Shown here in pieces: positions 33,008 through 41,847 of a stretch of 64,000 nt of DNA. The first letter of the stretch is position 1, and every line of letters starts with the position of its first letter. The position numbers were made by a program, and so were the translations under genes. The DNA comes from Clostridiales bacterium (GTDB lineage: Bacteria; Bacillota; Clostridia; Christensenellales; CAG-138): assembly GCA_004557245.1 (NCBI GenBank), contig SFEL01000018.1, positions 1 to 64,000 of the forward strand, written 5' to 3'. Below the pieces are notes generated by a model that was not told the origin of the DNA, ran no database searches, and saw only the letters and a list, made by a program, of their open reading frames with translations.

Positions 33008-34068
33008 AGCCCCTCCATGCAGTTCAGTATTCCCAAGCACAGCGCCGCCTCCGCCGCAGCCAGGCCCCGGAGGGCTATGCAGCTGTCATGCCTGCCCCCC
33101 ACAGTTATCCGGGCGTTTTGCAGCTCCCGCAGGTTTACCGTGTGCTGGGGCTGGGCTATGGAAGGGGTAGGCCGGAAAGCCACCCTGAGCAGCACGGGCG
33201 CGCCGTTGGCCATGCCGCCGTTTATGCCGCCGGAATTATTGCTCTCGAAGGCTATTTTGCCGTCTTTTATCCTTATGCCGTCGTTGGCGACGCTGCCATG
33301 CATATCCGCCATGCGGAAGCCCGCGCCGAATTCGACGCCCTTCACCCCGGGAACGGCGTACATTATTGAAGCTATTGAGCTTTCCAGCCCCTCCCATAGG
33401 GGGCCGCCGGTCCCTACGGGCAATCCCAGCGCGCAAAGCTCCACGCTGCCGCCCACGGAATCGCCCCGCTCCGCCGTCTCGCCTATCCTGTCCTCCATGG
33501 CCCTGCGGGCGCTTCCGTCCAGCACGGGAAAGTCGGATCTTCTCAGCCTGTCCAGCGTATGTCTGTCCACCTGCAGCGGGTCGAAGGGAGAGTCCAAAGC
33601 TCCGCCGATATCGTAATAATGCCCGCCTACGGTCATACCCCTTTGCATCAGCAGCTGCCGGGCCACGGCCCCTGCGAATACCAGAGGCAGCGTCATGCGG
33701 CCGGAGAATATCCCGCCGCCGGAGGGTATGCCGCCGTATTTTATGTACGCCGGGTAGTCGCAGTGGGAGGGACGGGGCAGTGAGGATATGTCAGCGTAAT
33801 CCTTCGGAATAAAGTCCGAATTTTCGAATTCCACACGAAGCGTATCCCCCGTGGTCACGCCGCCGCACACGCCGGAAACGTATATTGGAACGTCGGCCTC
33901 CGTTCGGGAGGTAACGCCTTTTTTGCTTCCGCCCCTGCGCCTTTCAATATCCCGGGAAATGATTTCACCGTCCAGCCTCAACCCCTTTGGCAGCTCCATG
34001 GTAAGGCCCATCCGCTTTTCGTGTGAGCCGCCGTAGATATCAAGCTTTATGCTCCCCCATGGCCTCAT
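33004..34068 (-). CDS. aroC: Chorismate synthase
   Basis: 354 residues. Flavin-dependent last step to chorismate. Visible: the N-terminal GSIKLDIYGGSHEKRMGLTM, the RRRGGSKKGVTSRTEAD region, GGIPSGGGIFSGRMTLPLVFAG and the C-terminal NNSGGINGGMANGAPVLLRVAFRPTPSI in the usual order (parts quoted only). Overlaps its neighbours aroA and aroK by ATGA on both sides, which favours balanced enzyme amounts. Confidence 0.96.
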   Translation of the reverse strand: MRPWGSIKLDIYGGSHEKRMGLTMELPKGLRLDGEIISRDIERRRGGSKKGVTSRTEADVPIYVSGVCGGVTTGDTLRVEFENSDFIPKDYADISSLPRPSHCDYPAYIKYGGIPSGGGIFSGRMTLPLVFAGAVARQLLMQRGMTVGGHYYDIGGALDSPFDPLQVDRHTLDRLRRSDFPVLDGSARRAMEDRIGETAERGDSVGGSVELCALGLPVGTGGPLWEGLESSIASIMYAVPGVKGVEFGAGFRMADMHGSVANDGIRIKDGKIAFESNNSGGINGGMANGAPVLLRVAFRPTPSIAQPQHTVNLRELQNARITVGGRHDSCIALRGLAAAEAALCLGILNCMEGL

Positions 34069-35297
34069 GATATGCTGCCTCCCAGCCGTCTGTATTCATC
34101 AAAGAACCCCGGCGCGGATTTGCTGACGCACTCCGCCCCATTAAGCTCTATCCCGCCGCAAAGGCCCGCCGCCATTATCAAAAGCATTGCTATGCGGTGG
34201 TCGTTATGGCAGAGGCAGGCTGCGCCGTGCAGCTTCCCGCCGCCCCTTATGGTGAATCCGTCGGGCGCCTCATCTATATCCGCCCCCAGCCTTTTAAGCT
34301 CGGTTGCGATGGCGCTTATCCTGTCGCACTCCTTGAAGCGCAGCCGCCCGCCGTTTTTGACCACGGTGCTGCCCTCTGCCGCCAGAGCCGCCAGCGCTAT
34401 GGCGGGGGCAAGATCCGGAGTGTGGGATACGTCTACGTCTATGCCGCGAAGCCGGCCGGGGGACACCGTGACGCTGCCGCCGCCTGTATCCACCCTTGCC
34501 CCCATGCGGTCCAGTATGCTGAGCATTGCCCTGTCTCCCTGTATGGAACCGGGGTCCAGGCCCGTCACGGTTACGGGGCCGTATACCGCGCCCGCCGCTA
34601 AAAACAGTGATGCGTGGGTATAGTCCCCCTCTACGGTCACGTCCGCGGCCTTGAGCCGCCGGGGCTTTACCAGTATGGTGTCCCGGCCCTTCCATTGGCT
34701 CTCGCCGCCGAATAAGGCCAGCGAAGCCCGGGTCAATTCGACGTAGCTTTTGCTCTGTAGGGGAGTGGTGAGCCGTATGAGGCTTTCCCCCTCCAGCAGC
34801 GACAGCGCCAGCAGCAGCCCGCTTATATATTGGGAAGAAACGTCTCCCCGTATGGGAAACTCCCCGGGGCCGAAGCTGCCGGATATGCTGAGCTTCTCCG
34901 CCGCTACACCCTTACTCTTGAGAAGCTCTGTTACGGGCTCCATTGGCCGGGCGGCCAGCGACGGGGACAGCATAAACTCCGCCCTCCCCCCAATGAGGGG
35001 AGCAACGGGGTAAAGCAGCCTGTATGTGGCGCCGGAATCCCGGCAGTCAAGGCGGAGGACGTCCGGCTTTGCATTTATGCCTGTTATTTCAAGGGTGTCG
35101 TCCCGGAATACGGCTGCGGCCCCGAGGGCGCGTATGCAGTCGAGGGTAGCGGTCAGGTCGTCCGGCAGCTCCCCCGGCAGACCCCGTATGACGCTTCTGC
35201 CTTGGGCCAGGGCGGCGCATATCATGTGTCTGTGGGCGGCGCTCTTTGAGGGTATGGCTGTCACGGAGCCATAGGGCCGCCCGGAAAACCGCGTCAT
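34065..35297 (-). CDS. aroA: 3-phosphoshikimate 1-carboxyvinyltransferase (EPSP synthase)
   Basis: 410 residues from the ATG at 35297, which overlaps the aroB stop (ATGA). Joins PEP to shikimate-3-phosphate. Features: PSKSAAHRHMICAALAQGRS at the start, DSGATYRLLYPVAPLIGG, QYISGLLLALSLLEG, and the C-terminal GGRLRFKECDRISAIATELKRLGADI and HNDHRIAMLLIMAAG. The usual LLGNDAGT-type motif reads DSGATYRL here, and the protein is slightly shorter than typical versions. Second gene of the aro operon. Confidence 0.95.
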   Translation of the reverse strand: MTRFSGRPYGSVTAIPSKSAAHRHMICAALAQGRSVIRGLPGELPDDLTATLDCIRALGAAAVFRDDTLEITGINAKPDVLRLDCRDSGATYRLLYPVAPLIGGRAEFMLSPSLAARPMEPVTELLKSKGVAAEKLSISGSFGPGEFPIRGDVSSQYISGLLLALSLLEGESLIRLTTPLQSKSYVELTRASLALFGGESQWKGRDTILVKPRRLKAADVTVEGDYTHASLFLAAGAVYGPVTVTGLDPGSIQGDRAMLSILDRMGARVDTGGGSVTVSPGRLRGIDVDVSHTPDLAPAIALAALAAEGSTVVKNGGRLRFKECDRISAIATELKRLGADIDEAPDGFTIRGGGKLHGAACLCHNDHRIAMLLIMAAGLCGGIELNGAECVSKSAPGFFDEYRRLGGSIS

Positions 35298-36322
35298 CGG
35301 GCCAGCCCCAGCGCCCTGTCGCAAAGCTCCCCTATGGGCATGGCGATCACGGCAGCCTGTCCGATCTTTTTCAGGAACACGGCGTTGACGGTTTCGCCGT
35401 CCCCCTTCTTATCCAGCAGCATGGCGGCGCGGAAGGCATCTTTGTCTATATTCTCCATCTCTGTGGGCAGCCCGGCGGCGGAAAGGGCGGATATGAGCTG
35501 CTCCGCCGTGCCCGGCTCGGTCAGCCCCATGCTCTCGCCTATTTTTGCCATGGCTACCATGCCTATGGATACGCCGCAGCCGTGCAGCAGCTCAAAGCCG
35601 CTTGCCCGCTCCAGCGCGTGGCCTATGGTGTGGCCGAAGTTCAGCTCCCGGCGAATGCCGGTATCCTTGGGGTCAGCCTGAACGTAGCCCGCCTTTATCA
35701 TGGCGGTGCGGTATACGGTCCGGGTCAGGTCGTCCTCCCCTGCGTTAAGGTCGCCCGAGGATATGGCGCCGCACTTTATGACCTCCGCCATGCCGGAGGC
35801 GAGGTGCTCCCTGGGCAGTGTGGAAAGTAGGGCTGTATCTGTCACCACCAGTACGGGCTGGTAGAATGTGCCTATGAGGTTTTTGCCCCGGGGGTGGTCT
35901 ATGGCCACCTTGCCCCCGATGGAGGAATCCGCCTGGGCCAGCAGCGTGGTGGGACAGTGTACGAGGGGCACGCCCCGCCTGTACGTGGCTGCGGCAAAGC
36001 CCGCCGCGTCCCCTACGGTGCCGCCGCCAAAGGCTATCACCGCGTCTGAGCGGCCTATCAGGTTGTCCATAAGGCCGGAATATATGTCGAAAAGCCTGTC
36101 GCGGCTCTTTATCTCCTCGCCGGGGGGCAGTATTATGCTGCCGGCTCTGACCTTTGCCCGCTCCAGCGTGGCCATGATGGTATCGAGGTGCAGCTTTGCC
36201 ACAGTCTCGTCCGTCACCACCGCCGCCCTGCGGAAGCCGGTGAACAGGCCCTCTTCCTTTATCATGCCGGGACCTATCTGTATGCTGTACTCCCGGTTGT
36301 CTGCGTTTACGGAAATTCTCAT
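35294..36322 (-). CDS. aroB: 3-dehydroquinate synthase
   Basis: 342 residues. NAD- and metal-dependent enzyme closing the DAHP carbon chain to 3-dehydroquinate. Motifs: AFGGGTVGDAAGFAAATYRRGVP, PTTLLAQADSSIGGKVAIDHPRGKNLIGTFYQP (shown as family block, in order), LNFGHTIGHALE with metal-binding histidines, and HGCGVSIGMVAMAKIGE. First gene of aroB-aroA-aroC-aroK-bioY; the 149-base gap to the divergent peptidase gene holds the promoter. Confidence 0.96.
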   Translation of the reverse strand: MRISVNADNREYSIQIGPGMIKEEGLFTGFRRAAVVTDETVAKLHLDTIMATLERAKVRAGSIILPPGEEIKSRDRLFDIYSGLMDNLIGRSDAVIAFGGGTVGDAAGFAAATYRRGVPLVHCPTTLLAQADSSIGGKVAIDHPRGKNLIGTFYQPVLVVTDTALLSTLPREHLASGMAEVIKCGAISSGDLNAGEDDLTRTVYRTAMIKAGYVQADPKDTGIRRELNFGHTIGHALERASGFELLHGCGVSIGMVAMAKIGESMGLTEPGTAEQLISALSAAGLPTEMENIDKDAFRAAMLLDKKGDGETVNAVFLKKIGQAAVIAMPIGELCDRALGLAR

Positions 36323-36471
36323 GTCAATTTACTCCAAGGGCATCTCATGCCATACTATTTCAGCACCTATAATAACACATATCCGTCCCAATATCATCAT
36401 AGCGTCTGGAAAAAAACCGTGGCGTAGTGTAAACTATATATGATAAAAAAAGCGACAGGAGGCTTAAATAT

Positions 36472-38214
36472 ATGCTGGAAAAACTCAGGAAGGCTATGAA
36501 GGCTGCCGATATAGACATGCTGCTGATACCCTCGGCAGACCCCCACGGTTCGGAGTACCCGGAGGAATACTTCAAGGCACGCAAGCACTTTTCGGGCTTT
36601 ACGGGCAGCGCCGGAACTCTGCTCATATGGCAGGGGGGCGCCGGGCTCTGGACCGACGGACGGTATTTCATTCAGGCAGCGAGGCAGCTTGAGGGCAGCG
36701 GCATAGACCTGTTCAAGATGCGGGAGCCGGGCGTTCCCACGGTGGATGAGTTCATAGCGGAAAACATAAAGGGAGGCGTATTGGGCGCCGACCTCCGCAC
36801 CATATCCGCCCACGAGGGCATGGAGCTCAAAAACAGCGGCGTCACCCTCAAAGACTGCCCAAAGATAATAGACGATAACTGGGAGGGAAGGCCCGCCCTT
36901 TCGGCAGAGCCCGCATATGTGCTGCCTGCAGAGCTTGCGGGGGTTTCCTCATCGGATAAGCTTGGGGCTGTCCGCGCCGAGATGGCAAAGTGCGATGCCA
37001 ATGCATGCATTTTTACGGATCTTGCGGATATAGCGTGGCTGTTCAATATACGTGGCAACGACGTGCTGTATCTTCCCGTGGCCCTGTCCTACGCCATAGT
37101 TGAAAAGCAGAAGGCATATGTATTCATGGATGCTGCCAAGGCGGCCCCCATAGCGGCGCACCTCAAGGCTCTGGATACAGAGATACTGCCATATGACGCC
37201 ATATATGAGTTCATAGACCGCTACGGCGAGAAGGACGCCGTAATGTGCGCACTGTCCGTATTGAACTACAAGCTGTATCAGAGCATAGCGCGATGCAGGG
37301 TGGTGGATATGGATCCGGTGCAGCTGCTGAAGGCCGTAAAGAATCCTGTGGAGCTTGAGAACTTCCGCAAGACCCACATAAAGGACGGCGTGGCCGTTAC
37401 CCGCTTCATGCACTGGGCAAAGACCCACGCAAAAGAGGGATATACCGAAATGCAGGCCGCAGATGTGCTTGAGGGCTTCCGCAAAGAGCAGGAAGGGTAT
37501 ATGTACCCCAGCTTTGAGACTATCGCGGGCTACGGCCCCCACGGAGCCATAGTACACTATTCTGCTACCCCTGAGACGGATATACCCGTAAAGCCGGAGG
37601 GGCTGCTGCTGGTGGATTCCGGCGGGCAGTACATGGGCGGCACCACCGACATAACCCGCACCATAGCCCTCGGACCTGTCACAAAAGAGGAAAAGCAGGC
37701 CTTTACCATAGTTCTGGAAAGCATGCTTGCGCTGCTCACCTTCAGGTTCCCAAAGGGCTGCGCGGGCTTTAACCTGGACGCCATAGCCCGGGCTCCCTTC
37801 TGGAGCAGGGGCATGGACTACAACCACGGCACAGGTCACGGCGTAGGCTATATGCTTTCGGTACACGAAGGCCCCAACGGCATACGCTGGCAGCGCCGGG
37901 TAAAGTCCGAGGATGCGGAGTTCTTTCCGGGCATGATAACCTCGGACGAACCGGGCATATATATCGAGGGCGGGTACGGCGTTCGCCACGAGAACCTGAT
38001 GGAGTGCGTGGAGGCTGAGCCCGGCTCAAGGTATCTGGAGTTCCGGCCCATAACCTTCGCGCCCATAGACCTTGACGCCATAGATGAGGATACCCTGACC
38101 GAGACTGCGAGACTGCAGCTCAATGCCTACCATAAGGAGGTATACGCCAAGCTTGCCCCCCATATGGGTGAGGAAGAGCTGGTATGGCTGAAGGAATATA
38201 CGAGGGAGATATAG
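36472..38214 (+). CDS. M24 family Xaa-Pro aminopeptidase
   Basis: 580 residues, the long form with two N-terminal creatinase-like domains (about 1-300) and a C-terminal pita-bread metallopeptidase domain. Metal ligands lie in LLVDSGGQYMGGTTDITRTI, the GTGHGVGYML motif (His), SDEPGIYIEGGYGVRHENL (Glu) and a late Glu in the C-terminal part. It removes N-terminal residues preceding proline, in the cytoplasm since no signal is present. AGGAGG ribosome site. The stop is followed one base later by the start of a small gene. Confidence 0.95.
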   Translation: MLEKLRKAMKAADIDMLLIPSADPHGSEYPEEYFKARKHFSGFTGSAGTLLIWQGGAGLWTDGRYFIQAARQLEGSGIDLFKMREPGVPTVDEFIAENIKGGVLGADLRTISAHEGMELKNSGVTLKDCPKIIDDNWEGRPALSAEPAYVLPAELAGVSSSDKLGAVRAEMAKCDANACIFTDLADIAWLFNIRGNDVLYLPVALSYAIVEKQKAYVFMDAAKAAPIAAHLKALDTEILPYDAIYEFIDRYGEKDAVMCALSVLNYKLYQSIARCRVVDMDPVQLLKAVKNPVELENFRKTHIKDGVAVTRFMHWAKTHAKEGYTEMQAADVLEGFRKEQEGYMYPSFETIAGYGPHGAIVHYSATPETDIPVKPEGLLLVDSGGQYMGGTTDITRTIALGPVTKEEKQAFTIVLESMLALLTFRFPKGCAGFNLDAIARAPFWSRGMDYNHGTGHGVGYMLSVHEGPNGIRWQRRVKSEDAEFFPGMITSDEPGIYIEGGYGVRHENLMECVEAEPGSRYLEFRPITFAPIDLDAIDEDTLTETARLQLNAYHKEVYAKLAPHMGEEELVWLKEYTREI

Positions 38215-38215
38215 T

Positions 38216-38488
38216 ATGAACCAAAAGATGCGCGACCTTCTTCAGGCGGCCCGCCACGACGAAAAGCTTAAAGCGGCGCTGCAGGCCTCCCGGGAGGACA
38301 AGGAGCCTTACCTGGCCTTCTGCGAAATAGCCACTGCGGCGGGGTTCGATATGACGGTAGAGGAGCTTATGGGCTATGGGCAGGAGTATTCGGACAACAT
38401 GCTGAAATCCTGCAACGGAGGCGCCACGTACCCCTTTGAATACCTTGACGACATGTACGAGATGTTCTTCGGGGCGCTGATGGGGTAA
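38216..38488 (+). CDS. Nif11-like small protein
   Basis: 90 residues. The first ~55 (MRDLLQAARHDEKLKAALQ, ATAAGFDMTVEEL) resemble the Nif11 domain, a helical fold used both in nitrogen-fixation-associated proteins and as the leader of ribosomally made peptides. A GG pair (CNGG) precedes a 21-residue acidic, aromatic tail ending FFGALMG. The tail has no serine or cysteine, and no maturation enzyme lies beside it, so a peptide product is only a possibility. Tightly packed between the peptidase and the membrane-protein gene (1- and 3-base gaps). Confidence 0.65.
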   Translation: MNQKMRDLLQAARHDEKLKAALQASREDKEPYLAFCEIATAAGFDMTVEELMGYGQEYSDNMLKSCNGGATYPFEYLDDMYEMFFGALMG

Positions 38489-38491
38489 AGG

Positions 38492-39190
38492 ATGCAGGAT
38501 AAAAAGCTATTCCATAGGTGGGGCGAATTCGCATTCGTGCTGGGCACCTTCTTCATAGCCTTAGGAGTTTCGCTTATGGAAAAGGGCGGCCTCGGCATGT
38601 CAATGGTAACGTCACAGTCCTACATAATATCCCTTGCCGTGCCCTTTTTCACATTCGGCATGGCGGACTACCTGCTTCAAGGGGCGCTGCTCATAGGGTA
38701 CTATATAATAGTGCGCAGGTTCGACTGGAAGAACATACTGTCCTTCTTCTCCGCCTTTATCTTCGGCGTGGTGCTGGACGGCATAATGTGGGTGATGCGG
38801 GACCTTCAGGCGGCAACCCTTGTACAGCGCATACTCTTCTTCGCAATGGGGATGCTTATCAACTCGCTGGGCGTGGCCTTCTTTTTCCAGACCTACCTGC
38901 CATTGCAGGTGTATGAGCTGTTCGTAACGGGCATCGTGGAGCGGTTCGGCTGGAGGCTCCACAGGGTAAAGACCTGCTTCGACATGTGCTGCTGCCTGTC
39001 CTCCGTAATACTTTCCCTGGTATTCTTCGGGAAGCTCAGGGCAATAGGTGTGGGGACGGTGGTGTGCGCGCTGTTTTCCGGTACTCTTATAGGCCTTTAT
39101 ACAAAGGTAATGCACAGATACATAGACTTCTCCCCCTCCTTCCCGAAGCTTTACGCCTTCTTCAGGAAGGACGCGGGAAAACAGGCATAG
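38492..39190 (+). CDS. YczE/YyaS/YitT-type membrane protein
   Basis: 232 residues with about five or six hydrophobic helices. Typical family features: GTFFIALGVSLMEKGGLGMSM at the start, IFGVVLDGIMWV, and RILFFAMGMLINSLGVAFFFQ. Such proteins are conserved in Firmicutes with unknown or weakly defined transport roles. Third gene of a tight group with the aminopeptidase and the Nif11-like protein; a substrate might therefore be peptide-related, but this is guesswork from position. Confidence 0.82.
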   Translation: MQDKKLFHRWGEFAFVLGTFFIALGVSLMEKGGLGMSMVTSQSYIISLAVPFFTFGMADYLLQGALLIGYYIIVRRFDWKNILSFFSAFIFGVVLDGIMWVMRDLQAATLVQRILFFAMGMLINSLGVAFFFQTYLPLQVYELFVTGIVERFGWRLHRVKTCFDMCCCLSSVILSLVFFGKLRAIGVGTVVCALFSGTLIGLYTKVMHRYIDFSPSFPKLYAFFRKDAGKQA

Positions 39191-39224
39191 CAAATATACA
39201 CATAAAATTTGGAGGAATAAACAA

Positions 39225-41702
39225 ATGCAAAGAAAACCCGGAAGCGGAGGACGGCAGAAGCGCGTATCCGGCGGCGGCAGCGTATTCAAGCGGGGCAGCG
39301 GCCTCGGCACAGGGCCTGTAGGCTCGGGCGGCGGCTTCGGGGGCAGCTCCGGCAGCTCTGGGGACAGAGACGCCAACAGGGGCGGCGGCAGCATGGGCCT
39401 TATCGCCCTGCTCATAGCATATCTCTTAGGCCGGGGAGGCAGCGGCGGAAACGGCAAGCGCAAGGGCGGCTGCCTCAGCCGCATAATACTGCTCTTAGTA
39501 ATACTTGCAGTGGGCTATATGGTAGTGCAGTGCGTTGCGGGCGGCATGAGCGGCATAGGCGGCGACTACGGCTACGGCGACAACGGCATACAGCTGGTGG
39601 AGGCGGAGCCTACCCCCACCCCAAAGCCGCAGCTGGCCCAGACCCAGGCGGTGGCGGCGGACACCTCCGTATCCAACCTTGCCCGGGAAAAGCGCACTAA
39701 GATACGGGGCGGCGGCGAGGACGTGTATACCATAATGGTATACATGTGCGGAACCGACCTTGAGAGCAACTACGGTATGGCCACATCGGACATAAACGAG
39801 ATGCTGCATGCCGACCTTTCGGATAAGGTCAACATAATCGTGGAGACCGGCGGCGCGGATAAGTGGCAGAACACCGTAATAAGCAGCAAGGTAAACCAGA
39901 TATATCAGATAAAGAACGACGGCATACTGCGCCTCGAGGCCGACTTTGGCAAAAAGGCCATGACCAAGGCCTCCACCCTGACTGAGTTCATACAGTACTG
40001 CGAGGCTAACTTCCCCGCAGACCGCTATGCGCTGATAATGTGGGATCACGGCGGAGGGTCCAATACCGGCTACGGCTACGACCAGAAATTCCCCAACAGC
40101 TCCATGACGCTGGACGTGTTCAACAAGGCATTGGAGGACGCGGGCTGTACATTCGACTTCATAGGCTTTGACGCCTGCCTCATGGCCACCCTCGAGACTG
40201 CCATGGTGGCCGAGCAGTATTCGGATTACTTCATCGCCAGCGAGGAAACTGAGCCGGGCTGCGGCTGGTACTATACCAACTGGCTCACCCAGCTTAGCAG
40301 GAACACCTCCATGGATACCGTATCCATAGGCAAAACAATAATAGACGACTACACGGCGGCATGCCGCCAGCAGTCCACCTCAAACCAGACCACGCTGTCC
40401 CTGGTGGATCTGGCGGAGCTTTCCGGAACCGTGCCCGAGGCCTTCAATAAGTTCGCCTCCTCCACCATAGAGCTGATAGACTCCGACAGCTATTCCGTCG
40501 TATCCAACGCCAGAAGCAGGGCAAAGGAGTTCTCCTCCGGCATAAACCAGATAGACCTCATAAACTTTGCCGATAATATGGGTACCCCCGAAGCAAAGGC
40601 TCTTGCCGAGGCCCTCCGCGGCTGCATAAAGTACAACAGGGTATCCAAGTCCCTTGCCAATGCCAACGGCATTTCCATCTACTTCCCCTACCGGAAGCTT
40701 TCCTCCATGAACAGCATGGTGGATATATACGACGAGATAGGCATGGACGGCGCCTATACCGCCTGCATAAGGAGCTTTGCCTCCGTTGCGGCGGGCGGCC
40801 AGCTCACCTCCAGCTCCTCAGGCTCCCCCCTCACCTCCCTGTTCGGGGATATGAGCGGCAGCGGCAACAGCGCCGATATGCTTTCCGAGCTGCTCTCCGC
40901 GGCGCTTTCCGGCAGCGGCAGCTACTCCTCCGGCAGCAGCTACTCTTCCGGCGGCTCCAGCTATTCCGACCTGTTCGATATGTTCGCAGGGATGCGCTCC
41001 ACAAAGAATAAGCAGGCAGGCTGGTTGGATAAGGACGTGATGACCGCGTCGGAAGAGTTCTATGCACAGCACAGTCTGGACGCGTCCCACCTCACAGCTA
41101 CCCTCAAGGACGGCAAAAATGTGCTGAAGCTCACCGATGCCGAGTGGGATCTGGTGCAGGATACGGCGCTCAACGTATTCATAGACGACGGAGAGGGCTA
41201 CATAGACCTTGGCATAGACAACACCTACGAGTTCGACGACGACCTTGACCTGATACTGGACTACGACAAGACCTGGATCGCCCTCAACGGCCAGGTAGTG
41301 CATTATGAGCTGATGTCCAACGACGTGGACGGCGACGCCTACGTCATAACCGGACGGGTGCCGGCCCTGCTCAACGGGGAGCGGGTAGACCTTATACTGG
41401 TCTTTACCGATGAGGATCCTTACGGCACGGTGGCCGGAGCCCGCATAGTATACGGTGAGGAGACGGATACCGTAATGAAGGGCCTTATAGACATAAAGCC
41501 CGGCGACACGCTGGACTTCCTCTGCGACTACTATAGCTACGACGGGGAGTATCTGGACAGCTATATGCTGGGCAACCGGATGACCGTTGAAGGGGAGCTC
41601 ACCATAACCAACGTGAGCATAGCGGAGGAGAAGGCCCTTTCCACCTTCCGGCTCACGGATATATACGGCGCGGAATACTGGACAGAAGCCCTTGAAAACT
41701 GA
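39225..41702 (+). CDS. Clostripain-like (C11) cysteine protease, membrane-anchored
   Basis: 825 residues. A cytoplasmic, glycine/serine-rich start (about 1-75) leads to one or two hydrophobic segments, the clearer at about 87-106 (IILLLVILAVGYMVVQCVAGG). The catalytic C11 domain (about 165-520) has His275 in MWDHGGGS and Cys318 in GFDACLMATLE, the dyad of clostripain-type enzymes cleaving after basic residues. A serine/glycine-rich linker (about 525-580, GSGSYSSGSSYSSGGSS) separates a C-terminal beta-rich module (about 600-825). It should act at the cell surface. GGAGG site; the terminator follows directly. Confidence 0.9.
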   Translation: MQRKPGSGGRQKRVSGGGSVFKRGSGLGTGPVGSGGGFGGSSGSSGDRDANRGGGSMGLIALLIAYLLGRGGSGGNGKRKGGCLSRIILLLVILAVGYMVVQCVAGGMSGIGGDYGYGDNGIQLVEAEPTPTPKPQLAQTQAVAADTSVSNLAREKRTKIRGGGEDVYTIMVYMCGTDLESNYGMATSDINEMLHADLSDKVNIIVETGGADKWQNTVISSKVNQIYQIKNDGILRLEADFGKKAMTKASTLTEFIQYCEANFPADRYALIMWDHGGGSNTGYGYDQKFPNSSMTLDVFNKALEDAGCTFDFIGFDACLMATLETAMVAEQYSDYFIASEETEPGCGWYYTNWLTQLSRNTSMDTVSIGKTIIDDYTAACRQQSTSNQTTLSLVDLAELSGTVPEAFNKFASSTIELIDSDSYSVVSNARSRAKEFSSGINQIDLINFADNMGTPEAKALAEALRGCIKYNRVSKSLANANGISIYFPYRKLSSMNSMVDIYDEIGMDGAYTACIRSFASVAAGGQLTSSSSGSPLTSLFGDMSGSGNSADMLSELLSAALSGSGSYSSGSSYSSGGSSYSDLFDMFAGMRSTKNKQAGWLDKDVMTASEEFYAQHSLDASHLTATLKDGKNVLKLTDAEWDLVQDTALNVFIDDGEGYIDLGIDNTYEFDDDLDLILDYDKTWIALNGQVVHYELMSNDVDGDAYVITGRVPALLNGERVDLILVFTDEDPYGTVAGARIVYGEETDTVMKGLIDIKPGDTLDFLCDYYSYDGEYLDSYMLGNRMTVEGELTITNVSIAEEKALSTFRLTDIYGAEYWTEALEN

Positions 41703-41713
41703 AGCACCATAAC

Positions 41714-41741
41714 AAAAAGGAACGGCACGCCGTTCCTTTTT
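41714..41741. terminator. Bidirectional terminator after the clostripain-like gene
   Basis: Perfect 12-base-pair stem AAAAAGGAACGG/CCGTTCCTTTTT with loop CACG, eleven bases beyond the stop codon. Confidence 0.92.
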
Positions 41742-41758
41742 AATTATCGCTTTTGTCG

Positions 41759-41822
41759 GGCTTTTCTTTTCCCTTTGCTTCTTTCCGCTTTTCTTTTCGC
41801 CCGAAAAGAAAAGGGAAAGAAG
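41759..41822 (+). repeat. Pyrimidine/purine hairpin repeat (family 2), copy 1
   Basis: A strand of almost pure pyrimidine (GGCTTTTCTTTTCCCTTTG, CTTCTTTCCGCTTTTC...) folds back on its purine complement. The main stem pairs 41778-41798 with 41803-41822: 20 base pairs with one bulged G and loop GCCC. The 5' block 41759-41777 repeats part of the same pyrimidine sequence and could compete for the purine arm. The second copy, on the minus strand at 58961-59024, keeps the bulge and carries a compensating base-pair change. Confidence 0.85.
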
Positions 41823-41847
41823 ACAGCCTCCCGTTATATGCCTTGAT

